A DNA stretch of 64,000 nucleotides from contig NZ_FXXL01000007.1 of NCBI RefSeq assembly GCF_900184685.1, positions 1,116,001 through 1,180,000 of the forward strand, given 5' to 3'. The notes under the pieces are model-generated. The model worked only from the letters and a program-made list of their open reading frames with translations, was not told where the DNA came from and made no database searches. Positions 1 to 8,942 of the stretch are shown piece after piece. Source of the DNA: Butyricimonas sp. Marseille-P3923 (lineage in GTDB: Bacteria; Bacteroidota; Bacteroidia; Bacteroidales; Marinifilaceae). Every line of letters starts with the position of its first letter. The stretch's first letter is position 1. Both the position numbers and the translations under genes were made by a program.

Positions 1-3
1 AAC

Positions 4-1041
4 ATGAAGAAACTAGCTATCTATATCGTTTGCCTACTCGTTCTCGCCATGACAGGGTGCGACAAGACTATTCTGGAGTCCCCGAAAGACGGGGGTGTTG
101 ACCCCACGCTGGTGAACGTAGACCTGACGTTTGAAACCGACCCGAGCATAGAACCCTACACGTCGTCGCGTTCCGAAACCGCAAATGCCGGCGAACACGA
201 CACACGCTGGATCATCGAGGTATTCCGTGACGAGATCGACGGCACTCCCGCTGTGCATCGCGTACTCTGTTGCAACCCGGCGGTCGACGGAAAACATACC
301 ATCAGCACCTCGTTGCCGTTGCACGCCGCAAAATATTACATCGTGACATGGATGGATTACGTGCAGGACGGAACGTTAAAAGACAAATACTATATCGTTA
401 ACTCGCTCGCATCCATCAGCATCCCCGAAACCAAGGCATATACCGGTAACAACGACTACAAAGACACGTACGTCGCTCGCCAAGAACTAGACTTGACGGG
501 GTACCGCAAACAATGGAACGCGACAGTGAAACAGACCGTCACGCTCCAACGCCCGATGGCAAAGATCGAGTTTATCACCACCGATCTCGACAAGTTTCTC
601 GACAAACTTTCCGAACGACTGTCGAAAACCGGAACCACGGCGGACAACAAACTCTCCCGAACGCCCGATCTTTCCACGATTCGGGTAGAAGTGGAATACA
701 CCTGCTACTTCCCGTGCGGTTTTAACGCCTATACCAACAAACCAAACGACGCCCGGTTAGGAGTGGCGTTCAGCAGCAATATAATCCGGCTCTCGGAGAA
801 AGAAGGACACCTTGCCAGTGACTATATCTTCGTGAACGGCACGGAATCGGCGGTAACGGTCAAACTAACCATCCGCGACAGCGAAGGCGTCGTGCTCAAC
901 GAAATAGGCGGAATCAACGTACCCATCACACGCGGCAAACTGACAACAATACGCGACAAGTTCCTGACACGCAGCTACTCCCCCGGTATCGGCATCGATC
1001 CCGACTTCGACGGCGAAATAGACATTGTTATACCAGACTAA
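4..1041 (+). CDS. DUF6562/fimbrillin-like lipoprotein
   Basis: A 345-residue secreted lipoprotein. The N-terminus is a short signal peptide ending in a lipobox (AMTGC, Cys19), so it is probably anchored in the outer membrane. The body resembles the N-terminal half of the next gene: both have an 'IEVFRD/LEIYRN' strand, a 'YTGNNDYKD/YAGNNDEFD' segment and a 'VTLQRPMAKIE/VTLTRPFGQLN' segment, the pattern I associate with DUF6562, a fimbrillin-like beta-sandwich family of Bacteroidales. It ends with an acidic tail. It lies 120 bp upstream of the next lipoprotein on the same strand, so the two may be co-transcribed. The start is three bases inside the window, so its promoter cannot be seen. A role as a surface or fimbria-like subunit is inference. 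Confidence 0.75.
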   Translation: MKKLAIYIVCLLVLAMTGCDKTILESPKDGGVDPTLVNVDLTFETDPSIEPYTSSRSETANAGEHDTRWIIEVFRDEIDGTPAVHRVLCCNPAVDGKHTISTSLPLHAAKYYIVTWMDYVQDGTLKDKYYIVNSLASISIPETKAYTGNNDYKDTYVARQELDLTGYRKQWNATVKQTVTLQRPMAKIEFITTDLDKFLDKLSERLSKTGTTADNKLSRTPDLSTIRVEVEYTCYFPCGFNAYTNKPNDARLGVAFSSNIIRLSEKEGHLASDYIFVNGTESAVTVKLTIRDSEGVVLNEIGGINVPITRGKLTTIRDKFLTRSYSPGIGIDPDFDGEIDIVIPD

Positions 1042-1161
1042 AAAAGATACACTAATGAGGTTGATAAACAACAAAATTTGAAGAATATATATATAAACCG
1101 TTGAGTTACCATCTTCCATGAATTTCCATGGGATAGTAATTCACTAAAAACTCAATACATT

Positions 1162-4100
1162 ATGAAAAAATTATTCTTAATCATTGCAAGCCTTGCATTT
1201 ACACTTGTAGCTTGCCAGAAAGAAAAGATCGAAGGACTTGATGCCGCGAACTCGCAAACGATCAGCGTGACCATCCCGCAAGCGGGTACCATGAGCCGTG
1301 CAGCCGGTGACGGAACACAAATAAACCGCTGTATCTTGGAAATTTACCGGAACGGGGAATTGTACGGGGAACGGAAGATTGCAACCGTATCCCAAAACCA
1401 AGCCACTTTCTCCGATTTACGCTTGGTGACCTCGCAAACCTACGACTTCGTGTTCTGGGCAGATGTCGCGGGGGAGAGTAATGCGGATAAGCACTACACC
1501 ACGGCAAATGGCCTTACAGCTATCAAGGCAAAAGAGTACGCCGGGAACAATGACGAATTCGACGCATTCTTTGCCAAAAAAACGCTCAAAGTGACCGAGG
1601 CTTTCGCGGAAGAAGTTACACTCACCCGTCCTTTCGGGCAATTGAACGTGAAAACAAATGACTTGAACGCAATCCAAACCGAAAGTTTGAAGCCGACCCA
1701 TGTAAGCGTAACTTTCTATGCCGTACCCACCAAATTCAATGCGCTGACGGGAATGGCGAGCGAAGAAGATAGATTAGCGTACACCACGGCTGTACCCGAA
1801 AACGGAAACGGTCTGTTGACCATCGACTACATTTGGGCAACACCGGAGGAGGGAAGCACTTTGGCAGACTTCTCTATGACATTTACCAACAATGGTGACG
1901 CAATCACCACCAACGACGCATTCCACAACATCCCCATCCGCCGCAACTACAAGACCAACGTGTCCGGTAACCTGCTGACGAAGAAGGGAAGCATGAGCGT
2001 GACCATCAACCCGGAATTTAATACCCCCGATTTCGAGAGTACGATTGTCGAGGTGGATAAAATGAGCGATGTGACACAAGCCCTCAAGGATGGCGCCACC
2101 AACATCGTGGTAAAACAAGCACCCACCGTAGAAGCAGCCACAATCAATATCCCGAAGATATACAAGGAGACAGCAAACACAACTTTACAAATCTCTATTC
2201 CAGAGACGGAACAGGCGATAACGATTGCGTATAACAATGAAACAGGAACACAAGGACAAAAAGCTCCCGCCGCCGTAACACTCGCCATGCCATCCGCCCA
2301 AAAGGTGACCATCAACCTTCCCGAATCGACCGTAACCTTAAGCGGAAGTTACGAGGAAATAGACGCCACCACGGCTGATAACACGCTGGTTATCCCGGCA
2401 GGAGTCTCGGTAAATAAATTGAACGTGAAAAAAGGGAACGTCGAGATTCACGGCACGGTAAACGAAATCACTTTCGAGAATGGTGCCGGCATAGTATCGA
2501 CATACGCCGTAGGTGATGTAGCCACCCTGAAGAAAGCCGTTGCCCTAATCGACACGAAAAAATGTGCACGCATCGTGCTGACAGCCGATTTGGATATGCA
2601 AGGCAACGCATCCAACCCGTGGGTACCGATTGACACAGAAGGCAAAGCCTTCAAAGAATTGGATGGAGCGGGGTACACCATCAGTAACCTTTACGTGGAC
2701 AATTACACTGGACACGAGGATGGCGTTGGGTACTACTACGGCGGACTGTTCTACGTGCTCCGAGGTACGGTAAAGAACCTGACCATCGACAAAGCTACCG
2801 TAACTTGCCATCGCGGAGGTGCCTTAGTCGGACGCATGGACCACGGTACGATAGAAAACTGCCACATTAAGAACGCTACTATCACCAGTTACCAAAAGAT
2901 AGCCGGCTTGGTCGGATTCATCTGCAACTCCGATAAAGACATCACCATACGCAACTGCTCGGTAAACGGTTGCGCCCTAAAAACCACAGCCCCGGCAGAA
3001 GGACTTTACCAAGCAGGCGGTTTGATAGGTTACATCCAGTCACACGAACGCAACGTGACGGTTGAAGGCTGCTCGGTAAGCAACATCTCGTTCGACAAAG
3101 TGTACGAATGTGCAGAGGATGTAAACGACCGTGTCTATGAGATGGAACAATGCTATTCCCATGCCTTTATCGGCACGATAGCCAACTGTTCATCCCAACC
3201 GGAGGCTTACAGTAAGTACACAATCGAATTGAAGAACAATACCGTGGCACAACAAGCCGATAATATTCCCACCTGCGACCGCACTGATAACTACATCGGT
3301 TGGTGGGCTGGTAACTACAATATCGGCAGTCGTCGTCCTTATGCCCCGAAAGTGATTGTCAACGGCGTTGCCAAAGACCGGTACATCGAAGTGAACCGCT
3401 TGGTTGAACAAATCGAAGCGGGCGGCGAAGTGACCATCCGGCGCCATTACGACCTGTCGTCTATTGCAAGAGCTATTAATATTACAAAACCGACAACCAT
3501 CACGCTCCACCAGAGCAATTCCGATTATGCGGTAGAATCAAGCCACGAGGATGTTTGTTTCATCAACATCAGCGAACTGACTATCAAAGGCAACGACAAG
3601 AGTGCCATCAACTTCAAAAAACGCGTGGTGGAAAACAAAGGAACCTTAACTGTCGAAGGCGGTCATTACACGACGAACACCATCGGCTCGGGCACCCTGT
3701 TCTGGAACAATGATGCCAAGGCTGTGATGACCGTAAAGAACGTGCAGGCTGTTGCCTCGAACTTTGCCATTGCCGGTGGCGGAGAGATTCATATCGAAGG
3801 CGGATACATCCGCTCCACATCCACGAACTTGAATGGACCAAACACGTGGGCATATTGCGTGCGTGCTCAAGATGGCGGTAAAATGACTATCAAGGACGCC
3901 ACTATCGAGGGCGTACAGGGAGCCATTGCCTGTAACGGAGGCTCACATATTCTACTCACGAAGGTGAAAGCATTAGCAAAGAAGACACCTAATCAATCCC
4001 AAAATGATGCATTCTATGCACTTTACGCGGCATGGAACGGCATCATCGAGGTTGAAAGCGGCGAGTTCTACTCCGACCGCACGCCTTGCTGCCTCGCTTC

Positions 4101-4272
4101 GGATGAAGACCAACCCGGTACACCTATCGGAGGTTTTATTTTGAAAGGAGGAAAATACAGCTCAAAACCCTATACAAACAAACCTTCCAATATGGAATGG
4201 AGTCCTGCCGAAGGGTACAAATATAATGAAACCGGCGACGTGACTTATCCTTGGGAAATTATCGCAGAATAA
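1162..4272 (+). CDS. DUF6562 lipoprotein with right-handed beta-helix domain
   Basis: A 1036-residue lipoprotein with signal peptide and lipobox (TLVAC, Cys18). Residues about 30-290 form a DUF6562-like domain similar to the preceding protein. From about residue 430 onward the sequence becomes a series of short strands with GLUG-like turns ('GGLFYVL', 'GALVGRM', 'AGLVGFI', 'GGLIGYI') and later 'VEGGHY', 'IEGGYI' and 'LKGGKY' repeats, typical of a right-handed parallel beta-helix. Such proteins are usually surface adhesins or polysaccharide-binding scaffolds; no catalytic residues of a known lyase stand out. A strong hairpin terminator follows at 4328-4356. The family link is fairly secure, the function inferred. 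Confidence 0.8.
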   Translation: MKKLFLIIASLAFTLVACQKEKIEGLDAANSQTISVTIPQAGTMSRAAGDGTQINRCILEIYRNGELYGERKIATVSQNQATFSDLRLVTSQTYDFVFWADVAGESNADKHYTTANGLTAIKAKEYAGNNDEFDAFFAKKTLKVTEAFAEEVTLTRPFGQLNVKTNDLNAIQTESLKPTHVSVTFYAVPTKFNALTGMASEEDRLAYTTAVPENGNGLLTIDYIWATPEEGSTLADFSMTFTNNGDAITTNDAFHNIPIRRNYKTNVSGNLLTKKGSMSVTINPEFNTPDFESTIVEVDKMSDVTQALKDGATNIVVKQAPTVEAATINIPKIYKETANTTLQISIPETEQAITIAYNNETGTQGQKAPAAVTLAMPSAQKVTINLPESTVTLSGSYEEIDATTADNTLVIPAGVSVNKLNVKKGNVEIHGTVNEITFENGAGIVSTYAVGDVATLKKAVALIDTKKCARIVLTADLDMQGNASNPWVPIDTEGKAFKELDGAGYTISNLYVDNYTGHEDGVGYYYGGLFYVLRGTVKNLTIDKATVTCHRGGALVGRMDHGTIENCHIKNATITSYQKIAGLVGFICNSDKDITIRNCSVNGCALKTTAPAEGLYQAGGLIGYIQSHERNVTVEGCSVSNISFDKVYECAEDVNDRVYEMEQCYSHAFIGTIANCSSQPEAYSKYTIELKNNTVAQQADNIPTCDRTDNYIGWWAGNYNIGSRRPYAPKVIVNGVAKDRYIEVNRLVEQIEAGGEVTIRRHYDLSSIARAINITKPTTITLHQSNSDYAVESSHEDVCFINISELTIKGNDKSAINFKKRVVENKGTLTVEGGHYTTNTIGSGTLFWNNDAKAVMTVKNVQAVASNFAIAGGGEIHIEGGYIRSTSTNLNGPNTWAYCVRAQDGGKMTIKDATIEGVQGAIACNGGSHILLTKVKALAKKTPNQSQNDAFYALYAAWNGIIEVESGEFYSDRTPCCLASDEDQPGTPIGGFILKGGKYSSKPYTNKPSNMEWSPAEGYKYNETGDVTYPWEIIAE

Positions 4273-4327
4273 CCACTCCACCCGGGTACAGAATTAAATT
4301 CCGGAGTTTAAATATTTAATAAATCGA

Positions 4328-4356
4328 AAGGGGAAGGTGTAAAGAACCTTCCCCTT
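4328..4356. terminator. Hairpin terminator between convergent genes
   Basis: An 11-bp perfect stem (AAGGGGAAGGT / ACCTTCCCCTT) with a 7-base loop, followed by CACTTTTT. It lies between the end of the beta-helix lipoprotein and the end of the DUF4923 gene, so it can serve both strands. Confidence 0.8.
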
Positions 4357-4382
4357 CACTTTTTCCTATATAAAAACAAGTG

Positions 4383-5006
4383 CTATTTCTTCATCTCGAA
4401 CCCGAGAAGCATTCCGTCATACCCATTTAACAGAGAAGTTAAAGTAGACGATGTGTCAGATTTCTTCACCATTGACGACAACACCTTGACAAACTTCATC
4501 AACCCGTCGACATTAAAAAGCAACGAAATCTGATCTCCCGATTTTGTCAGTTGTACTTCTGTCCTCTTCACGGTGAAAGCATTTCCCAGCGTGTAATTCA
4601 ACACAAGTACCCTATTTTTCTCGTCTAAAGAATAAGTTCCCTTCAACGTCTTCTTCCCGATAACATTCGTGAAAGTACTGTCACTGTTAAACGTGTACGA
4701 AAACTTACCGGGAACGATACCCGCTTTCGTGTAAACAGCCGTGATCTTCTTCTCCAAAGTGGAAGACATAAGCGTCCCTCCCACCTCTTTCAATTTGTCA
4801 TCGCTCGTCATCTTACACGCGGGTTCCACGTAATTCCAATTCCCTTGCAAATCAGAAAACTTAATCACGTTTCCCGTGAGCGTATTCACCACATCCTTTA
4901 CCGCAGAAGAATTCAAAATATCTTTCCACGACTGGGCATTTCCACTTTTTACCCCAAGTAACACACAACAAGCCAATAGGCTCAAAAATAATCTTCCTTT
5001 TTTCAT
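4383..5006 (-). CDS. DUF4923 family lipocalin-like secreted protein
   Basis: A 207-residue secreted protein when started at the ATG whose first codons give MKKGRLF; an upstream in-frame ATG would add four residues before the charged signal-peptide start and is less likely. The signal peptide probably ends after SGNA. The mature part has a 'W..IL..S' opening, a 'LQGNWNYVEPAC' motif and a 'GTYSLDEKNRVLVLNY' strand, the pattern of DUF4923, a lipocalin-like barrel common in Bacteroidales. Its ligand is unknown. A TACATTTG -7 box lies upstream at 5071-5078. It appears monocistronic. Confidence 0.8.
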   Translation of the reverse strand: MKKGRLFLSLLACCVLLGVKSGNAQSWKDILNSSAVKDVVNTLTGNVIKFSDLQGNWNYVEPACKMTSDDKLKEVGGTLMSSTLEKKITAVYTKAGIVPGKFSYTFNSDSTFTNVIGKKTLKGTYSLDEKNRVLVLNYTLGNAFTVKRTEVQLTKSGDQISLLFNVDGLMKFVKVLSSMVKKSDTSSTLTSLLNGYDGMLLGFEMKK

Positions 5007-5070
5007 AAACACAAGCAAATATGTATAAATTAGTATATCCAGACTTTAAATTACACGTCCTTCTCGGATA

Positions 5071-5078
5071 CAAATGTA
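5071..5078 (-). promoter_or_regulatory. Bacteroidales -7 box for the DUF4923 gene
   Basis: On the minus strand this reads TACATTTG, matching the Bacteroidales -7 consensus TAnnTTTG, about 65 bp before the start codon. No clear -33 TTTG is present at the expected spacing. Confidence 0.5.
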
Positions 5079-5149
5079 ATAAATTTACTTGTCACACGAA
5101 AATACACCAGTATTTGGATTATTCCAAAGTAATAATTAATACAAAAATA

Positions 5150-5186
5150 AAAGAGAGATTGTTTTCGAAATAAACAATCTCTCTTT
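5150..5186. terminator. Terminator downstream of tRNA-Thr
   Basis: A 14-bp stem (AAAGAGAGATTGTT / AACAATCTCTCTTT) with a 9-base loop, immediately 3' of the tRNA gene on the minus strand and followed by a T-rich run in that direction. Confidence 0.75.
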
Positions 5187-5190
5187 CGTG

Positions 5191-5263
<73 letters not shown>

Positions 5264-5274
5264 GATAACGGCTG

Positions 5275-5282
5275 CAAATGTA
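5275..5282 (-). promoter_or_regulatory. -7 box for tRNA-Thr
   Basis: Minus strand TACATTTG, 12 bp upstream of the mature tRNA 5' end, matching TAnnTTTG. It is back to back with the PAP2 gene's -7 box on the other strand. Confidence 0.55.
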
Positions 5283-5347
5283 CGACTATTTTTGAAATTT
5301 GGAAATGATAAATCATTTTTTTTCGACTTCTTGTTGCACATTTTTTA

Positions 5348-5355
5348 TACATTTG
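5348..5355 (+). promoter_or_regulatory. -7 box for the PAP2 phosphatase gene
   Basis: TACATTTG fits the TAnnTTTG consensus and lies 26 bp before the ATG at 5381. The -33 element is not clear. Confidence 0.5.
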
Positions 5356-5380
5356 CGGCGACCTTTTAATAATCAACAAG

Positions 5381-5953
5381 ATGAAACAACAGCCTTTCGC
5401 GAAAAAAAAATCACTCTGTCTATTTTGCAGCCTATTTTTTCTCTTGAATATAATATTTATCCCCCGTCTATCAGCCCAAAAGAAAGCGATAGAAACTTCC
5501 GGTGATATCATTTACTACGCGACTCCTGTCGCTTGCCTAACAACAACATTATTGAAAAAAGACTACCAAGGCACTAAACAATTCGTCTTTTCCGCCGTGA
5601 CCGCCGTGGGAGTAAGTTATATTCTAAAACATACCATTCGGAAAAAACGCCCTGACGGTAGCAATCATCACGCTTTTCCATCAGGACACGCGACGGTTAC
5701 TTTTCAAGGAGCCTCATTTATACAACGGCGTTACGGCTGGAAATTCGGAATCCCCGCCTATCTCCTTTCGGGATACGTGGCTTGGACCAGAACTCATTAT
5801 GACCGACATGACTGGTGGGACATTCTATGCGGGGCAGCCATCGGTGTCGGAAGTAGCTATATATTCACGAAGCCATACGGAAGGAACAGCATCTCCCTCT
5901 CTCCCACGATTATCGAAAAACGACCGGGAATACACGCTTGTATCACTTTCTAA
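5381..5953 (+). CDS. PAP2 family phosphatase
   Basis: A 190-residue membrane-associated phosphatase. All three signature motifs of the PAP2 superfamily are present: KHTIRKKRP (C1), PSGH (C2) and TRTHYDRHDWWD (C3), with the conserved histidines. An N-terminal hydrophobic segment (about residues 10-30, ending in LSAQ) is probably a cleaved signal peptide, placing the enzyme in the periplasm. Such enzymes dephosphorylate lipid phosphates such as undecaprenyl pyrophosphate, phosphatidic acid or lipid A; the substrate cannot be read from sequence. The protein is short for a full six-helix membrane PAP2, which suits a periplasmic form. Confidence 0.85.
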   Translation: MKQQPFAKKKSLCLFCSLFFLLNIIFIPRLSAQKKAIETSGDIIYYATPVACLTTTLLKKDYQGTKQFVFSAVTAVGVSYILKHTIRKKRPDGSNHHAFPSGHATVTFQGASFIQRRYGWKFGIPAYLLSGYVAWTRTHYDRHDWWDILCGAAIGVGSSYIFTKPYGRNSISLSPTIIEKRPGIHACITF

Positions 5954-6037
5954 CAAACTTCTAAATTATTTGTTAAAACAGTATTTAAAGAAATCATAAA
6001 CCCGCCTTTTATTATGGCTGTTCCATAATATTATATC

Positions 6038-6045
6038 TATTTTTG
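6038..6045 (+). promoter_or_regulatory. -7 box for the outer-membrane barrel gene
   Basis: TATTTTTG matches TAnnTTTG and lies 22 bp before the ATG at 6068. No convincing -33 element is seen. Confidence 0.45.
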
Positions 6046-6067
6046 TTTAAAATAGAAAAGAAAAATC

Positions 6068-8899
6068 ATGCTACACCATATTTTCAAAATAGCCTTTATT
6101 TTACTGATGACCGTTAGTCCCGTGTCACTACTGGCTCAAACGCAGGTAAGGGATACGGTAAGAAAAGATACTGTCAAACAACAGGAAAAGAAAACCGTCG
6201 TACACACGATTAAAGGTGTTATCGTCGGGGATTCGGATGACGATACATTACCGGGAGCCCATATATACTTGGGAGCCGAAAAGAAACCTACCACGGTAAC
6301 GGACGCCATGGGCGAATTCACGCTAAAGGATATACCGGCAGGGGAAGTAATCGTTACCGCCTCTTATGTCGGATTCAGACCCACGACCAAAAAATATCTG
6401 GTAAAAGCGGATACAAACGTGGGGATTATTAAACTTTTACCGGAAGAACTGGATGAAGTTGTTATCACGGCAAAACCGCCTCTTATCATCCAAAGAGGCG
6501 ATACAACCGAATTTAACGCGGCAGCCGTGAAAGTCCCGGAAGACGCAGAATTGGAAGATTTATTAAAAAAATTACCGGGGTTTGAACTCGTGGACGGCAA
6601 ACTCATGGCAAACGGAGAAGAAGTCAAACGCATCTATATTGACGGCACGGAATATTTCCTTGATAACCCGATGGCAGCCCTACAAACCTTACCGGCAAAT
6701 ATCGTTTCTAAAATCAAGATGTTTGACGGGAAAAGTGAGGAAGCGAATTTCTCCGGTTACAATGACGGTAAGAAATTCCGCTCTTTGAATATCGAAACCA
6801 AGAATCCGGATCAATTAAAAATATTCGGTAAAGCCGGATTAGGTTACGGCATATCGGATGATGTCGAAGATTCTTTCAAGAACAACAACTACAATCTGGA
6901 CGCGAACGCAAACGCGTTCAATCGTAAACGCAGATTCTCTATCCGGGGAAGTTTGCGTAACACGAATCAAGGTTCGGATTTACCTAACGCCTCTTACAAG
7001 GGAAAAGGGGGACACAACAGGGGTAAAAACTTCGGCATGGACTTTTTCAATACTTTCAAAAAAGGTCTGGAACTAACCGGCGGTTATAGTGGTAGCGATA
7101 ACGAATCCTACTCTGCCAGTTCTACCCGACAGGATTATTTCCCGTCAGAAAGTTACCAAAGTAAAATTTACGAGAACGAGAATCACTCTTGGTCCGAGAG
7201 TTCCAGCCATAGCGTCAATACCCGCTTCAGTTATGAAATCAGTGAAAAAGACAGGATCAGCTTCTCCCCGTCATTCTCGTTACGTAAATCGGATAGCCGC
7301 TCCATCAGATTGGGAAATAGTATTCAAGACGGTGATACATTAAATATCACAAATGCCAAAAGCCAAAACCATAACGATTCTTATTCTTTCGGTGGAAATT
7401 TCTCGTGGATGCATGGGTTTGCCAAAAGAGGACGGACATTAACGATAAACGGAAATATAAATGTCAGTGACACGAAAAGCGACGGGATACAACAAGACAG
7501 TAGTATTATCAACAAAAGAGATACTTTGCGTAACCTGATCAACAGTACAAAAAGCTTTTCAAATTCATTAACAGGTTCCGTATCCTATTCCGAACCTTTG
7601 ACCGAACACGCCCGTTTATCTTTCAATTACTCGTTAAGTTACAGTCAGGACGAATCGGATAAAGAGAGTATATCGTATAAAGACGCTCTTTTTACCGAAA
7701 TCATAGGTATTGACACCTCTCTCACGAACAAAATCAGTAATACCAGAATAAATAATAGTATCGGGGTCAATTACAATTATTACAAAGAAAAATTCTCGTT
7801 CAACGGGGGTGGTTCCATTAATTTATCCAGTGAAGAAAACAAATACGAGTATTTAAACGCCCCGGATTCACTCGTGAAAAATAATTACTTGAATCTTTCT
7901 CCTCAATTCAATTTCAACTATTCTCTGACAGAAAGAAGCAATTTAAACTTTAGCTATAATGGAAATACAAGTTCACCTAGTGCAAGTCAACTGCAAGATG
8001 TATTGGACGTCAGTGATCAGTTAAGTGTATCCAAAGGTAATCCCGATTTGAAAAAAACATTTTCACAATCAGCCTCTCTCAGTTTCAGCAGTTCAAAAAT
8101 TTCAGAAGAAAAATTCAACTTTCTAAATGTAGGGCTTAATTTCAATAACTCGTTCAATAATATAGCCACCGCTACCCAATTTATCGAAAACGATACGGTT
8201 ATCAATGGTTACGAGATATTGCGCGGAGCCCGGCTTTCCACGCCTATAAACTTAAATGGTCAATGGAGTATCTCCATGAATTCCAGTTACTCGTTCGGGA
8301 TCAACGCTCTCAAATTAAGATTAAGCCCCTCCTTATCTTACAGTTATTCCAGAAGCCCGTCGATCTACGATAATATCAAGAATATTACCAATTCACACAG
8401 GGCCTCATTCAATCTAGGGATCACGAGTAATGTTTCAGAAAACTTGGATTACAATATTCGATCTTCGACCTCTTACACTTCTTCAACAAGCACGACAACG
8501 GAAGGGTCCAGTTCTTTCAGTCAATCCGTCAACGCTAACGTTAAATGGGTATTCTGGAAAGAATTCATTCTCGCCGGAGATTATTCTTATAGCTACACGC
8601 TAAGTAAAAAAGGCGGGAATATCAACCAATCCAATAGCATGTTAAACATGGAGATCGGGAAGAAATTCTTAAAACGGAAACAACTTCAAGTAAGATTCAA
8701 AGCAATGGATCTATTGCGCCAAAGGAATTTATTGAATTACAGCATCCAAGACCTTTACACGCAAACCAGATACAGTACAAATACCCAGAATTATTACATG
8801 CTGACGATATCTTACCGCTTTAACACGATGGGAAGTAAAAAAGCCGATAGAAAAAGAGCAGGAGAAAACTCTCCCCCGGGATATTTCGGAGAATTCTAA
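6068..8899 (+). CDS. TonB-dependent-receptor-like outer membrane beta-barrel protein
   Basis: A 943-residue outer membrane protein. It has a signal peptide (residues 1-23, ending LLAQ), a carboxypeptidase-regulatory-like domain (about residues 45-125, with LPGAHIYLG and DAMGEFTLKDI), a plug-like segment (about 130-230, with LDEVVITAKPP and RIYIDGTEYF), then a long Ser/Asn/Tyr-rich barrel of alternating strands. Many Bacteroidetes have such single-gene receptors without a SusD partner; the cargo is unknown. The penultimate strand (YYMLTISYRF) is followed by a basic tail. It lies alone between a -7 box at 6038 and a terminator at 8908. Confidence 0.85.
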   Translation: MLHHIFKIAFILLMTVSPVSLLAQTQVRDTVRKDTVKQQEKKTVVHTIKGVIVGDSDDDTLPGAHIYLGAEKKPTTVTDAMGEFTLKDIPAGEVIVTASYVGFRPTTKKYLVKADTNVGIIKLLPEELDEVVITAKPPLIIQRGDTTEFNAAAVKVPEDAELEDLLKKLPGFELVDGKLMANGEEVKRIYIDGTEYFLDNPMAALQTLPANIVSKIKMFDGKSEEANFSGYNDGKKFRSLNIETKNPDQLKIFGKAGLGYGISDDVEDSFKNNNYNLDANANAFNRKRRFSIRGSLRNTNQGSDLPNASYKGKGGHNRGKNFGMDFFNTFKKGLELTGGYSGSDNESYSASSTRQDYFPSESYQSKIYENENHSWSESSSHSVNTRFSYEISEKDRISFSPSFSLRKSDSRSIRLGNSIQDGDTLNITNAKSQNHNDSYSFGGNFSWMHGFAKRGRTLTINGNINVSDTKSDGIQQDSSIINKRDTLRNLINSTKSFSNSLTGSVSYSEPLTEHARLSFNYSLSYSQDESDKESISYKDALFTEIIGIDTSLTNKISNTRINNSIGVNYNYYKEKFSFNGGGSINLSSEENKYEYLNAPDSLVKNNYLNLSPQFNFNYSLTERSNLNFSYNGNTSSPSASQLQDVLDVSDQLSVSKGNPDLKKTFSQSASLSFSSSKISEEKFNFLNVGLNFNNSFNNIATATQFIENDTVINGYEILRGARLSTPINLNGQWSISMNSSYSFGINALKLRLSPSLSYSYSRSPSIYDNIKNITNSHRASFNLGITSNVSENLDYNIRSSTSYTSSTSTTTEGSSSFSQSVNANVKWVFWKEFILAGDYSYSYTLSKKGGNINQSNSMLNMEIGKKFLKRKQLQVRFKAMDLLRQRNLLNYSIQDLYTQTRYSTNTQNYYMLTISYRFNTMGSKKADRKRAGENSPPGYFGEF

Positions 8900-8907
8900 T
8901 AAAAAAC

Positions 8908-8937
8908 AAGAGCCATGTTCAAAAATACACGGCTCTT
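8908..8937. terminator. Bidirectional terminator between convergent genes
   Basis: An 11-bp stem (AAGAGCCATGT / ACACGGCTCTT, one G-U pair) followed by TATTTTTT on the plus strand and flanked by A-runs on the other side. It serves the barrel gene and the end of the mannosidase operon. Confidence 0.75.
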
Positions 8938-8942
8938 ATTTT

